The notes beneath the pieces were generated by a model. That model had not been told where the DNA came from. It saw nothing but the letters and a program-made list of their open reading frames with translations, and made no database searches. Positions 30,951 to 39,447 of a stretch of DNA of 48,074 bases are shown here, one piece after another (the stretch's first letter is position 1; each line of letters starts with the position of its first letter). Made by a program: the position numbers and the translations under genes. The stretch is from a virus: positions 1 to 48,074 of IMG/VR virus record IMGVR_UViG_3300010042_000011, one strand, 5' to 3'.

Positions 30951-31328
30951 ATGTTTACCCCTGCCGTACTGCTTTACTTTACCGCGTCTGCCGTGCCCAC
31001 GGGACCGGAAACCACGGCTATCGAGACCTTGCAGAACGATGGCCGTTATTCGGTGTTCGTCCGCAACGCTACCGGCAAGAACTATGAAGGCGGCGAACCG
31101 GAAGCTGCCGACTTCGTTGCCGGGACGATCCCAACCGCATATGCGGACGCGGGCGATTACCCGGTAATCGACCCGTCTGCCCTGCCTGATCCGACCAACA
31201 TTCCGGCAACGTCCAAGGTCATCCGGTCCGGCGTGGAATTTGCGGCCCCGGCGGCGACCGGCTCTTACGCCAACGGCTACACCCCTACCATTGTCGGCGG
31301 TGCCGTAACCGCCATCGCCGGAAGCTAA
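30951..31328 (+). CDS. Hypothetical structural protein (125 aa)
   Basis: Starts MFTPAVLLYFTASAVPTGPE after AGAAAGGCTGACCA. It is beta-rich and ends GAVTAIAGS. No recognised family. Location between capsid and neck genes suggests a virion role. Confidence 0.6.
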   Translation: MFTPAVLLYFTASAVPTGPETTAIETLQNDGRYSVFVRNATGKNYEGGEPEAADFVAGTIPTAYADAGDYPVIDPSALPDPTNIPATSKVIRSGVEFAAPAATGSYANGYTPTIVGGAVTAIAGS

Positions 31329-31331
31329 GTC

Positions 31332-31865
31332 ATGGCAATAGATATCACGGTTGAAGACGGCACGGGCGTTGCGACGGCCAATTCTTTTGTGTCGGTTGCT
31401 GACGCCCGCGCCTATTCGCTCAACCGTGGTATCACTCTCCCGGCAGATGACGACACGGTTGCCGCTTGGCTTATCGTTGCCGGTGACTGGTTGAACGGTA
31501 AGCGCGGCCAGTTCAAGGGCACGAAGACCTATTCCACGCCCATGGTGTTCCCGCGCTCGGGCATGTATATCGACGGCGCTACCACCGAATACCCGGTTAC
31601 GACCGTGCCCCCGGAAATCAAGGCGGCCCAAATTCAGCTTGTGATTGCCCAGCAAGCCGGTATTGCACTGGACAGCCCGTCCGTCGGTGGCGTGCTGCCA
31701 ATCATCCGGGAAAAGGTGGACGTGCTGGAAACCGAGTACGCAACCCCGGCCATGATGGGCGCTATGACTTCCACGGCTTGGCTCACTGACGACATGCCAG
31801 CGGTTGACGCGCTGTTGGCCCCCTTCCTGTCGGTCCTGTCCGGCTTCCGCGTTTTCCGGGTGTAG
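31332..31865 (+). CDS. Head-tail adaptor (DnaT-like family protein)
   Basis: This 177-residue protein starts MAIDITVEDGTGVATANSFV. The pattern ANSFVSVADARAYSLNRGI and later EIKAAQIQLVIAQQAGI is typical of a phage family often labelled DnaT-like ssDNA-binding, but its constant place after the capsid gene indicates a head-completion adaptor. No DNA-binding function is implied. Next gene starts two bases after its stop. Confidence 0.74.
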   Translation: MAIDITVEDGTGVATANSFVSVADARAYSLNRGITLPADDDTVAAWLIVAGDWLNGKRGQFKGTKTYSTPMVFPRSGMYIDGATTEYPVTTVPPEIKAAQIQLVIAQQAGIALDSPSVGGVLPIIREKVDVLETEYATPAMMGAMTSTAWLTDDMPAVDALLAPFLSVLSGFRVFRV

Positions 31866-31866
31866 C

Positions 31867-32247
31867 ATGGGCGAATATGACCGCCAAATTGCGTTGGCCG
31901 TTCGCATGATTGCCCAGAAGGGGCAGTTGGTGCAATGGAAGAAACCGGGAGCGGCCACCGGAACGCTGGCGAACCCAATTTCCGGCACGCCGGAATTTAT
32001 TGATACCCGTATCTTGTTCCTGCCAAACAAGCGGGACGGTCTAGCGTCGTTCCTATCGGTTATCCAAGATACCGAAGTCCCGACCGGCGGCATTAAAGGC
32101 CTTATGGCTACCGTGCCGTTTGAACCGCTCTTGGTTGATACGGTCATCCGTGGAACCGAAGAACTTGTCTTAGACGGCAAGAACGGTATCGAGGCCCTAG
32201 CGCCTAACGGGGAAATCATTCTCTACTTCTTGAGGTTTACCCGGTAA
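31867..32247 (+). CDS. Head closure-like protein (126 aa)
   Basis: Starts MGEYDRQIALAVRMIAQKGQ. Features such as LVQWKKPGAATGTLANPISG and later VIRGTEELVLDGKNGIEALA are typical of small beta-barrel head-closure or neck proteins. Its position between the adaptor and tail-completion genes agrees. The frame is open upstream, but the ATG at 31867 starts one base after the previous stop. Confidence 0.7.
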   Translation: MGEYDRQIALAVRMIAQKGQLVQWKKPGAATGTLANPISGTPEFIDTRILFLPNKRDGLASFLSVIQDTEVPTGGIKGLMATVPFEPLLVDTVIRGTEELVLDGKNGIEALAPNGEIILYFLRFTR

Positions 32248-32700
32248 ATGCCAACGACCCAAGAAGCCGCTTACACCGCCATGGTTACCGCCTTTGAAAC
32301 GGGATGGAACGCCGGGACGCCCGCTATTGTGGGCAGTGCCCCGCCTATCCGTATCAAGGACGTTGAGACCGGGGATATTCCCAAGACGCATTTTTCCCGC
32401 CTGTCCATTAATACAGTGCTGGAATATCAGTCCACTTTGCGCGATGGTGAATTGGGCCAGCGGTACACGGTCGAGGGCAACGTTATCGTCCAAGTCTTCG
32501 CCTTTAAGGGCAACGACAAGGCCGTTGAAGCTGCCGAGTATGCCCGGCGCATGGCCATCATTGCCCGCAATTGTTTCCGGGGCGTATGTCTTCCCGGTGG
32601 TATCCAGTTTCGGAATGTCCGGGTACAGGACGCCCGTACCGAAGAAAAATTCATCCGGCGTAACGTCGTTGCCGAATTTCAATACGACGAAATAGGATAG
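32248..32700 (+). CDS. Tail terminator/completion-like protein (150 aa)
   Basis: Starts MPTTQEAAYTAMVTAFETGW directly after the previous stop. The order helix, PPIRIKDVETGDIPKTHFSR, beta hairpins and RRNVVAEFQYDEIG at the end resembles tail terminator proteins that sit upstream of the tail tube gene. No catalytic motifs. Role inferred from pattern and position. Confidence 0.7.
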   Translation: MPTTQEAAYTAMVTAFETGWNAGTPAIVGSAPPIRIKDVETGDIPKTHFSRLSINTVLEYQSTLRDGELGQRYTVEGNVIVQVFAFKGNDKAVEAAEYARRMAIIARNCFRGVCLPGGIQFRNVRVQDARTEEKFIRRNVVAEFQYDEIG

Positions 32701-32710
32701 GGAAAAGGCC

Positions 32711-34612
32711 ATGGCCGATAATTGCGACCCCCGCAAGATTGACAGTAACGCGACCGGGCTTTCTTTCGCCGAAACCATTTGCGGGCGTCTGCCCACAGTG
32801 GCCGAAGACGGTTTTGACCCGACTTGGTATGAGTTGGAGCCGAACGAATATACCGACTTCGGCGGCGACCCGACGACCATGGCCCGGAACCCTATCAACG
32901 CCAGCCGCCAGCGCAAGAAGGGCGTCTTGGTCGATATGGACGCAACCGGCGGGTTCAACCAAGACAAGACCCAGACGGCCCTTAACCGGCTGTATCAGGG
33001 TTTCTTTTTCGCCGACTTCCACGAAAAGGCGACGACCGAGCCGATGAACGGCGCGGCTATCGTCATCACCGAAGCCGATGCCGCAACCGACACTATCGCG
33101 GCTGCGGAAGGCCTGTCCATGTTCCGCGTCAACCAACTCGTTTTGGTGTCCGGCTTCGCGACGGCGGCCAACAACGGCGTTGCACTGGTGACGGCGGTAA
33201 CGGATACCGCTATCACGCTTGGCAAGTCGCTGGTTGACGAAGACGCCCCGGACGGAGTTGTTGTCCAGTCGGTCGGTTTCCAGCTTGCCGCTGCGGGTGC
33301 CACGATTACGGTTGTTGGCGGCCTTCCCCGGCTCAACCTTACCGGCGGTGCCCCAACCGCTGCAACGGGTGTCCTGACCGTCGCCGCTGGCAACGTGACG
33401 GACGGCGATACCGTGGACATTGGCGGCGAAGAATACACCTTCGGCCCCGACCTTGGGCAGGTTCCGATTGGCGCGACCGACGATGACACGGCAGCGAACT
33501 TCGCGGCTGCGATCAACGGCGGCGTTATCGGTGTCACGGCGTCCAAGCTGGTCACGGCTACGGTTGTCGATAACGCCGTTACCCTGACCGCCATTGTCAA
33601 GGGCACTGGCTCCAATCTGGTCCGCACGGTCGAGGCCGGGGCCAACCTGTCCTTCGGCGCGGCAACGCTGACCGGCGGCACCGGCTTTAGTTTGCTCGAA
33701 ACTGGCCTTATCGTCGGTGAATGGGTGTTCCTTGGTGGCGATAGCGCGGCGGCCCGGTTCGCAACGACTGTGGGCTTTGCCCGTATCGCTTCCATTGGTG
33801 ACCAGTTCGCCTTGTTCGACAAGACGACCTTTACCCCGGCTGCTGAAACCGGCGTCGGCAAGTCCGTCCACCTGTACACCGGGTTGACGCTTCGTAACGA
33901 AAAAGACCCGGACCTTATCACGACCCGGTATTATGAGTTTGAGCGCACCTTGGGCAAGGACGCGGACGGCACACAGGCGGAATATCTGACCCGTTCTGTG
34001 GCCAACGAACTTACCCTTAACGTGCCGGTCGCTGACAAGCTGAACGTTGACGTTACTTTCGTGTCTGGCGATCACGAAACCCGTACCGGGGCGGAAGGAC
34101 GTAAGCCCGGACCATTCGTCCCGGCACCCGGCGAAGACGCAATTAACACGTCTTCCAACATTGTCCGTTCGCGCATGTCGATCATTGATCCGACGACTTC
34201 GCGCGCCACGGCGCTGTTTGCCTATATGACGGAAGGAACGTTGACCATCAACAACAACGTGTCTCCCGTCAAGGCCGTTGCCAATCTCGGCAGCATTGAC
34301 GTGTCGGTCGGCAATTTCGACGTTGGCGGCGAAGCAACCGTCCTGTTCTCGACTGTCGCGGCTATCCGGGCCGTTCGCGCCAACGCGGACGTTACCTATG
34401 ATATCATCGCGGCGGCCAACAATGCCGGGTTTGTCTATGACATTCCATTGCTGACCCTTAACGGCGGCCAACTTAACGTTGAGCCGGGCGAACCCGTTAC
34501 CATCGAACTGGAACAGATGGGCGCGGAAAACCCGAACGGGTATACCCTTCTGTATACGTCGTTCCCGTTCCTGCCCACAATTGCGCACCCGGTCCCTAAC
34601 GCGGACGTTTGA
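32711..34612 (+). CDS. Major tail tube protein with inserted domain (633 aa)
   Basis: Starts MADNCDPRKIDSNATGLSFA. Most siphophage tube proteins are 150-300 residues long, so this one is oversized. Residues about 215-335 hold a separate unit (ATGVLTVAAGNVTDGDTVDI, later GTGSNLVRTVEAGANLSFGA) with the GDTVxIGGxEYTF pattern found as an add-on domain in many phage structural proteins. The rest resembles a tube fold. A terminator follows and then the tail chaperone genes. The inserted domain may project from the tail surface. Confidence 0.78.
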   Translation: MADNCDPRKIDSNATGLSFAETICGRLPTVAEDGFDPTWYELEPNEYTDFGGDPTTMARNPINASRQRKKGVLVDMDATGGFNQDKTQTALNRLYQGFFFADFHEKATTEPMNGAAIVITEADAATDTIAAAEGLSMFRVNQLVLVSGFATAANNGVALVTAVTDTAITLGKSLVDEDAPDGVVVQSVGFQLAAAGATITVVGGLPRLNLTGGAPTAATGVLTVAAGNVTDGDTVDIGGEEYTFGPDLGQVPIGATDDDTAANFAAAINGGVIGVTASKLVTATVVDNAVTLTAIVKGTGSNLVRTVEAGANLSFGAATLTGGTGFSLLETGLIVGEWVFLGGDSAAARFATTVGFARIASIGDQFALFDKTTFTPAAETGVGKSVHLYTGLTLRNEKDPDLITTRYYEFERTLGKDADGTQAEYLTRSVANELTLNVPVADKLNVDVTFVSGDHETRTGAEGRKPGPFVPAPGEDAINTSSNIVRSRMSIIDPTTSRATALFAYMTEGTLTINNNVSPVKAVANLGSIDVSVGNFDVGGEATVLFSTVAAIRAVRANADVTYDIIAAANNAGFVYDIPLLTLNGGQLNVEPGEPVTIELEQMGAENPNGYTLLYTSFPFLPTIAHPVPNADV

Positions 34613-34640
34613 TAGCTGGACGGCAGACTAAGGCGCTGGT

Positions 34641-34677
34641 AGAAGGGGGATAGGGCGAACCTAGTCCCCTTCTCGCT
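34641..34677 (+). terminator. Terminator after the tail tube gene
   Basis: AGAAGGGGGATAGG-GCGAA-CCTAGTCCCCTTCT forms a long stem with two mismatches, followed by CGCT. The T run is weak, so it may be partial. It fits high tube expression relative to downstream tail genes. Confidence 0.65.
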
Positions 34678-34691
34678 ATGGAGCAAATTCA

Positions 34692-35114
34692 ATGATTAAC
34701 GGTATTTTCGGCGCATTCCAGACGGACAACGATTTGGAAGTCTCTGGCCGGTGGTTCGATTTCCCGGCAAACACAGACGGTACTAAGCCCGGCTTTAAGC
34801 TGGCGCGCATGGCCGATACCAACCCGAAATATCTGGCCGGGTTGGAAGCCCTGCAAAAGGAACTTGGCCGGGATATCGAGCTTGATATTCTGACCGATGC
34901 GCAGGCCCGCCCGCATATGCGCAAGCTGTTTGTTGATACTGTTCTTGTGGAATGGCGCAACATTCAGGACAAGGACGGCAGGGTCATGGAGTACAGCAAG
35001 GAACAGGCTACCCAGCTTCTGACCGCCCTTCCCGACCTGTACCGCGTGTTGGTCACCGAAGCCCAGAAAATGACCAACTACCGTAACGCGGCGCTGGTCA
35101 CAGTCTCGGAATAG
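34692..35114 (+). CDS. Tail assembly chaperone (gpG-like)
   Basis: This 140-residue protein starts MINGIFGAFQTDNDLEVSGR. It lies between the tube and tape-measure genes, where siphophages encode two overlapping assembly chaperones. It is helical with an acidic middle part (FVDTVLVEWRNIQDKDGRVM). It should coat the tape measure during assembly. The next frame is open across its last 28 bases (see findings). Confidence 0.76.
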   Translation: MINGIFGAFQTDNDLEVSGRWFDFPANTDGTKPGFKLARMADTNPKYLAGLEALQKELGRDIELDILTDAQARPHMRKLFVDTVLVEWRNIQDKDGRVMEYSKEQATQLLTALPDLYRVLVTEAQKMTNYRNAALVTVSE

Positions 35115-35125
35115 TAAAGGGCGCG

Positions 35126-35506
35126 GTGTTGAATGCCTATGGCAACAACAAGCACCTAGCCGCCGCCCTAAGACAAGCCAAGCAAGCCGGGGACACTGCC
35201 TTTATAGAGCAACACCGGCTTGCATCAATCAAGGTGCCCGAACAATGGAAGCTGTACTTCCAAGCGTATCTAAGGTTGGAAGGCGACCGACCTAGCGACC
35301 TAGCGCCCATCCCTTGGTCAGCCATGGCCCATTACTGCCGGTTCTATCGTCTGACAACGGACCAGTCAGATTGGCTTATCGAGATTATAGAACAGGTTGA
35401 TAACGCCGTTCTAGAAAAGCGAAAGAAGGACGCGGACAAAGGTGGCAAAAACCCTAAGCAGTCTGGCGGCAAGACTAAACAGGCTGGCAGATCAAATAGA
35501 CGATGA
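35126..35506 (+). CDS. Second tail assembly chaperone (gpT-like)
   Basis: Starts at GTG 35126 after AAAGGG, 11 bases after the first chaperone stop. The product LNAYGNNKHLAAALRQAKQA is helical and ends with a Lys/Gly-rich tail. It lies in the -1 frame relative to the first chaperone. In many phages such a gene is read by frameshift; here no standard slippery heptamer is seen, so separate initiation is more likely. It overlaps the next gene by 65 bases. Confidence 0.65.
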   Translation: MLNAYGNNKHLAAALRQAKQAGDTAFIEQHRLASIKVPEQWKLYFQAYLRLEGDRPSDLAPIPWSAMAHYCRFYRLTTDQSDWLIEIIEQVDNAVLEKRKKDADKGGKNPKQSGGKTKQAGRSNRR

Positions 35507-35882
35507 ACAGAAAGCCGCCAAGGTTGGGACAGCCATGGCGGTTATCAACTATCTGATAGACCAAACCCCGGTTGATACATCGGAAGCCCTGTCCAACTGG
35601 CAAGCGTCCACCGGGGGCGGTGTTCCCGGTGCGATCGGTCCAATTGTGCCCGGTGAAGCAGGCTCCACGCGGGCCGCCAGCGCCAGCGAAGCGAAATCGA
35701 GGGCCAAGGCTATCTTTGAGGCCGCCCCGGCTTCCTTGCCGCTGGTAATCTCGAATGCGGCGGGCCATATTGTGCCCTTGAACGAAGGTAGTTCGGCCCA
35801 GCATCCGGGTGGCTTCGTTGAGGCGTCCCTACTTGTGGGCACGTCGTTCTTGCGCAACCGCAAATGGTTCCGGGGTATCTGA
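35442..35882 (+). CDS. HK97 gp10-like tail completion protein (146 aa)
   Basis: Starts at GTG 35442 (AKTLSSLAARLNRLADQIDD). The pattern of an N-terminal helix, DQTPVDTSEALSNWQASTGG and a later HIVPLNEGSSAQHPGGFVEA resembles HK97 gp10-type neck proteins (the TPVDTG-x-L-x-N-W motif). The gene lies before the tape measure rather than in the neck cluster. It overlaps the second chaperone by 65 bases. Confidence 0.72.
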   Translation: MAKTLSSLAARLNRLADQIDDEQKAAKVGTAMAVINYLIDQTPVDTSEALSNWQASTGGGVPGAIGPIVPGEAGSTRAASASEAKSRAKAIFEAAPASLPLVISNAAGHIVPLNEGSSAQHPGGFVEASLLVGTSFLRNRKWFRGI

Positions 35883-37705
35883 TGGACGAAAAAATCGTAA
35901 TTACGATATCCGGGAATATCAATACGGACATTGCTGCCCGTATTCGGGACATTGCCCTAGCAGCTACCGAAGCCCATACCGACCTTGCCATTCTCAAGAA
36001 TGAGCTAAAAAGCTTTAGCGCGGTCGCCGGGCTACGTCAAGCGGCTGCGGATACCCGTAAGTTTAAGAGCGAAGTCACGGGCGTTAACAGCGAAGCCAAG
36101 AAGCTGGCCGGAACGCTCAAGAGCATTGATAATACCACCATTAACCTGCGGAAAAACTCAAGCGCGTTGGGTGGTTCGCTTAACGGCCTTCTGGCCGGGT
36201 TTAGCCTGTTGTTTATTGCCCGTGAATGGACACAGGCAAGTGACGCGCTGACGACCATACAGAACAAGTTGCGGGGCTTGACGCCGGACATTGAACGGCA
36301 GGTTGCTCTACAGCAAGAACTGTTCCGGGTCGCCAATCTTACCCGTTCCGGTATCGAGGGAACGACGGACGGGTTTGTCCGGTTTAGCAAGGCCCTTAAC
36401 GGCGCGTCTGACGTGGAAGTTCTGCGGTTTGTCGAGACCCTGAATAAGCAACTTATTGTTGCCGGTCGCACTTCCGGCGAAGTCAATTCTATCGTTGTCC
36501 AGCTTGGACAGGCGCTTACGTCTGGCCGTCTACAGGGCGACGAATTTAGGTCGCTGTCGGAAAACCTGCCTCGCGAAGCCTTGGAAGAATTTGCCAAGGT
36601 GTTGGGCGTTGGCGTTGACCAGTTGAAGCAACTGTCATCGGAAGGCAAGATTACGTCCGAAGTGATCCGCGAAGCCATGGCCAATCTGGCTGATAGTGCG
36701 GACGCGGCTTTCGCGCGGACCATCCCCACAATTGAACAGGCCATTACCGTTCTAAACAACAAGTTCATTGAGTGGACCAAGAACACGTCAGCCGGTGCCC
36801 AGCTTGTCGCGCTGGCAATTGGTTTGGTTGGTGAAAACCTCAATATCATTGTACCGCTGGTTGTCGCTCTTGGCGCGGCTTGGGCAATCGTTAAGACGGT
36901 CGGCATTGTGCAAGCCCTTATTGGCATTACTGCGGCGCTGGTTGCCATGGCCCCGGTGCTGGTCACCAATGCCGTTGCCACCATTGCCTTGGTCGCTCCA
37001 TGGGTATTGTTGGCCGGTGCCATCCTGACCGCTGCCGGTGTTATCTTGATGCTGACCGGGCAATGGGATAACTTCACCAAGTTTATTAGCTCAAGTCTAA
37101 AGCCGGTAGAAGATATGGCGGTAAAGCTCGGGCTGCTTAGTGACGGCCTGTCATCCGGCAGCACCCCGGCCAACGCGCTTGCGCAGGCGTTCGGTGGTAT
37201 GGGTGGCGAGGCCAAGGCGGCCAGTTCGGAAGTGTCGGAACTTGGCAACGCTACGGAAAAGGCGTCCAAGAAAATCGTGGCCGCTAATGACAATATCATC
37301 CGTTCGTACTTCAAGTTGACCGCTGCCCGGACGGCGGCGAACAAGGCCAATTACGACGCACTGGTTGCGGCTGGCGGTACTAGCGGGAGCTTTACGGCGC
37401 TAGGGTCGCCGACCGGCAGCGGCACCGGCTCCATAACCAAGCTGCCCGCCATGGCGCGCGGCGGTACGGGTATCGTCAAGGGCCGGTCATCGGGCGACAA
37501 GAACGTTGTGCGCTTCCGGGCCAACGAAGGGGAACGGGTGACCGTCGAAACCCGCAAGCAACAGCGGGAGAACGACGACCAACAGCCGCCTAGCAGCGGT
37601 GCGCCGACGTTCGTATTCAATATCCAGACACCGGACGCCGATAGCTTCCGCCTGTCACGCGGCCAGATGGCAAGCGACATGGCGGCATCACTCAACAGGG
37701 GCTAA
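35882..37705 (+). CDS. Tail tape measure protein
   Basis: This 607-residue protein starts at ATG 35882 within a TGATG overlap. Residues 60-260 match the tape-measure N-terminal domain (LQGDEFRSLSENLPREALEE, GVGVDQLKQLSSEGKITSEV). The middle has hydrophobic stretches (LVAMAPVLVTNAVATIALVA) likely to insert into the host membrane during DNA injection. The C-terminus has Gly-rich ARGGTGIV and FRANEGERVTV segments typical of these proteins. At about 600 residues, the tail should be moderately short for a siphovirus. Confidence 0.9.
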   Translation: MDEKIVITISGNINTDIAARIRDIALAATEAHTDLAILKNELKSFSAVAGLRQAAADTRKFKSEVTGVNSEAKKLAGTLKSIDNTTINLRKNSSALGGSLNGLLAGFSLLFIAREWTQASDALTTIQNKLRGLTPDIERQVALQQELFRVANLTRSGIEGTTDGFVRFSKALNGASDVEVLRFVETLNKQLIVAGRTSGEVNSIVVQLGQALTSGRLQGDEFRSLSENLPREALEEFAKVLGVGVDQLKQLSSEGKITSEVIREAMANLADSADAAFARTIPTIEQAITVLNNKFIEWTKNTSAGAQLVALAIGLVGENLNIIVPLVVALGAAWAIVKTVGIVQALIGITAALVAMAPVLVTNAVATIALVAPWVLLAGAILTAAGVILMLTGQWDNFTKFISSSLKPVEDMAVKLGLLSDGLSSGSTPANALAQAFGGMGGEAKAASSEVSELGNATEKASKKIVAANDNIIRSYFKLTAARTAANKANYDALVAAGGTSGSFTALGSPTGSGTGSITKLPAMARGGTGIVKGRSSGDKNVVRFRANEGERVTVETRKQQRENDDQQPPSSGAPTFVFNIQTPDADSFRLSRGQMASDMAASLNRG

Positions 37706-37706
37706 G

Positions 37707-38297
37707 ATGGCCAACGACTTTGATAACGTCCGGTTGCCGGAAGACATTGAGCGCGGCACCACGGGCGGCCCCAGCTTCAAGACGACTGTAATAACCATGG
37801 CGTCCGGCAAGGAACAGCGGAACCAAGAATGGGAAGTCGTGCGGGGCACTTATGACATTGGCTATGGTATCCAAGATCGCGACGACCTAGAGAAGGTGTA
37901 TGCGTTCTTTCACGCCCGGCGCGGACGCCTGCGGGGGTTCCGTTTCCGCGACTGGCTGGATTTTAGCGTCACGGCTGGACCTGTGGGCACTATCCCCGGT
38001 CAGCCAAACCAACGCCAGCTTGTGCGCCAATATGCGGACGTGGAAGTCCCGTATATTCGGATCATCACAAAGCCGGTAATCGGAACCCTTAAGGTCTATA
38101 AGAATTTCGTCATAACCGACGATTACACCTTATTGGACGACGGGGTTATTCAGTTCCCCACAGACCCCGGCGGCAATGTCTTGGCTACCTTTGACTTTGA
38201 TATTCCGGTCCGGTTCGACATTGACAGTCTAAAGGTCCAGCTTACGACGTACCGGGCCGGGTCCATTCCGTCTATCCAGATTATCGAGTTGATTTGA
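37707..38297 (+). CDS. DUF2460 distal tail protein (GTA gp12-like)
   Basis: This 196-residue protein starts MANDFDNVRLPEDIERGTTG. The pattern PEDIERGTTGGPSFKTTVIT through YAFFHARRGRLRGFRFRDWL is diagnostic of DUF2460, the distal tail protein of the Rhodobacter gene transfer agent (orfg12) and related siphophages. It joins the tube to the hub. It is directly followed by the DUF2163 gene, the same order as in the gene transfer agent. Confidence 0.9.
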   Translation: MANDFDNVRLPEDIERGTTGGPSFKTTVITMASGKEQRNQEWEVVRGTYDIGYGIQDRDDLEKVYAFFHARRGRLRGFRFRDWLDFSVTAGPVGTIPGQPNQRQLVRQYADVEVPYIRIITKPVIGTLKVYKNFVITDDYTLLDDGVIQFPTDPGGNVLATFDFDIPVRFDIDSLKVQLTTYRAGSIPSIQIIELI

Positions 38298-39127
38298 TGC
38301 GCGCGGTATCCCCCGACTTTAGCGATGCAATCGGCCAGAACGTTACGCGGCTTTGCCGTCTGTGGACGATTGAGCGCAAAGACGGGACCGTCTTTAGGTT
38401 TACCGATCATGATAGAGATATCCCATTTGACGGTAATATCTACTCGGCAGAACGTGCATTCGAGGCAACCGCCGTACAGGCGACCTTGAACAGCGCGGCG
38501 GCGGACCTTGACGTTACGGTGCTGCTGTCGCCCGGTTCTATCCAGTACGAAGACATGAAGCGCGGCATGTACGATGACGCCCCGGTGTCGCTGCAAGTCG
38601 TCAATTGGAACGACGTTACAGCCGGTGCCATGGACCTGTTTGAAGGCCGGGTTTCTACCGTATCCCTGCCTAACCAGCAACAGGCGACCGTTGCGCTTAT
38701 CGGCGGCGTAACTCTGACCAACCGTTACTTTACGGAGCGGTATTCCCCCAAGTGCCGGGCGCTGTTTGGGGACGACCGTTGTAAGGTTGACCTTACCCCG
38801 TATACCAACAACTTTACCGTCACAACGGTAGCGTCTAGCCAGTCGTTTACCGCTGCGGCCTTGGTCGCACTGCCGACAAACCAGTTGATCCTTGGAACGC
38901 TGGAATGGCTGACCGGGCAGAACGCGGGGACCAAGCTACGGATTGCCGGGAACAACGCCGGGGCAATCTCGCTACTGTTCCGCCCGCCGTTCCTGATTAC
39001 TCCCGGCGACACTGGCCGGGTGATACGCGGTTGCGCCAACACGGTTGATGCCTGTTTGTCGTACAATAACATTGCCAATTATCGCGGCGAACCCTACGTG
39101 CCGGGTGACGATGGGTTGGGGGTATAA
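38297..39127 (+). CDS. DUF2163/BR0599 hub protein (GTA gp13-like)
   Basis: This 276-residue protein starts MRAVSPDFSDAIGQNVTRLC. It has the DUF2163 N-terminal part (TDHDRDIPFDGNIYSAERAF) and the BR0599 C-terminal part. Four cysteines at CRALFGDDRC and GCANTVDAC match the cluster-binding residues of the gene transfer agent hub protein, which is reported to bind an iron-sulfur cluster. It is expected to form the tail-tip hub with the DUF2460 protein and the large downstream protein. Confidence 0.9.
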   Translation: MRAVSPDFSDAIGQNVTRLCRLWTIERKDGTVFRFTDHDRDIPFDGNIYSAERAFEATAVQATLNSAAADLDVTVLLSPGSIQYEDMKRGMYDDAPVSLQVVNWNDVTAGAMDLFEGRVSTVSLPNQQQATVALIGGVTLTNRYFTERYSPKCRALFGDDRCKVDLTPYTNNFTVTTVASSQSFTAAALVALPTNQLILGTLEWLTGQNAGTKLRIAGNNAGAISLLFRPPFLITPGDTGRVIRGCANTVDACLSYNNIANYRGEPYVPGDDGLGV

Positions 39128-39129
39128 CC

Positions 39130-39447
39130 ATGGTTTTCACGGCAGGTAAGCGCGACAAGAATGCCCGTTTCCGCATGGACGCCAAGACTGGCGGTTTCAA
39201 GCTCATTTCGGAAGCGCAGGTTAACGAACAACCGGAAGGCGATAAGCCGCAAGTACCGGAAAATCCGGGCATTCGTAAGCAGGCGTTTTCAACCTATGGC
39301 GTCAGTATCCCGGTATCTATTGGCCGTCGCGCCGTAACCGGAAACGTTATCGACGCAACAGATATCACGCCGGTATTGATACCGGGCAAAACAACTGTTA
39401 CGGAAATAAAGGTTCCCATTTATTACAACGACGGCGGCATAGACTGA
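39130..39447 (+). CDS. Small tail-tip protein (105 aa), in place of GTA peptidase gene
   Basis: Starts MVFTAGKRDKNARFRMDAKT. The first half is basic and charged, and the end (GVSIPVSIGRRAVTGNVIDA) is beta-rich. In the Rhodobacter gene transfer agent this position holds an NlpC/P60 peptidase (orfg14); no such Cys/His motif is seen here. The segment STYGVSIPVSIGRRAVTGNV resembles the start of tail-tip attachment proteins, so this may be a detached N-terminal piece of the downstream hub protein. One-base overlap with it. Confidence 0.66.
   Translation: MVFTAGKRDKNARFRMDAKTGGFKLISEAQVNEQPEGDKPQVPENPGIRKQAFSTYGVSIPVSIGRRAVTGNVIDATDITPVLIPGKTTVTEIKVPIYYNDGGID

Noticed and set aside
31332-31865. 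DnaT-type ssDNA-binding function for the 177-residue protein
   Set aside because: The family name is often carried over by annotation. Its place in the neck gene cluster indicates a head-tail adaptor.
32651-34588. Long minus-strand open frame of 645 codons opposite the tail tube gene
   Set aside because: It mirrors the tail tube codons, has no ribosome site or family-like motifs, and the plus-strand gene is well supported. GC-rich codon bias produces such shadows.
36037-37350. Minus-strand open frame of 437 codons opposite the tape measure
   Set aside because: Low-complexity Ser/Thr/Ala composition and no start signal; shadow of the tape measure.
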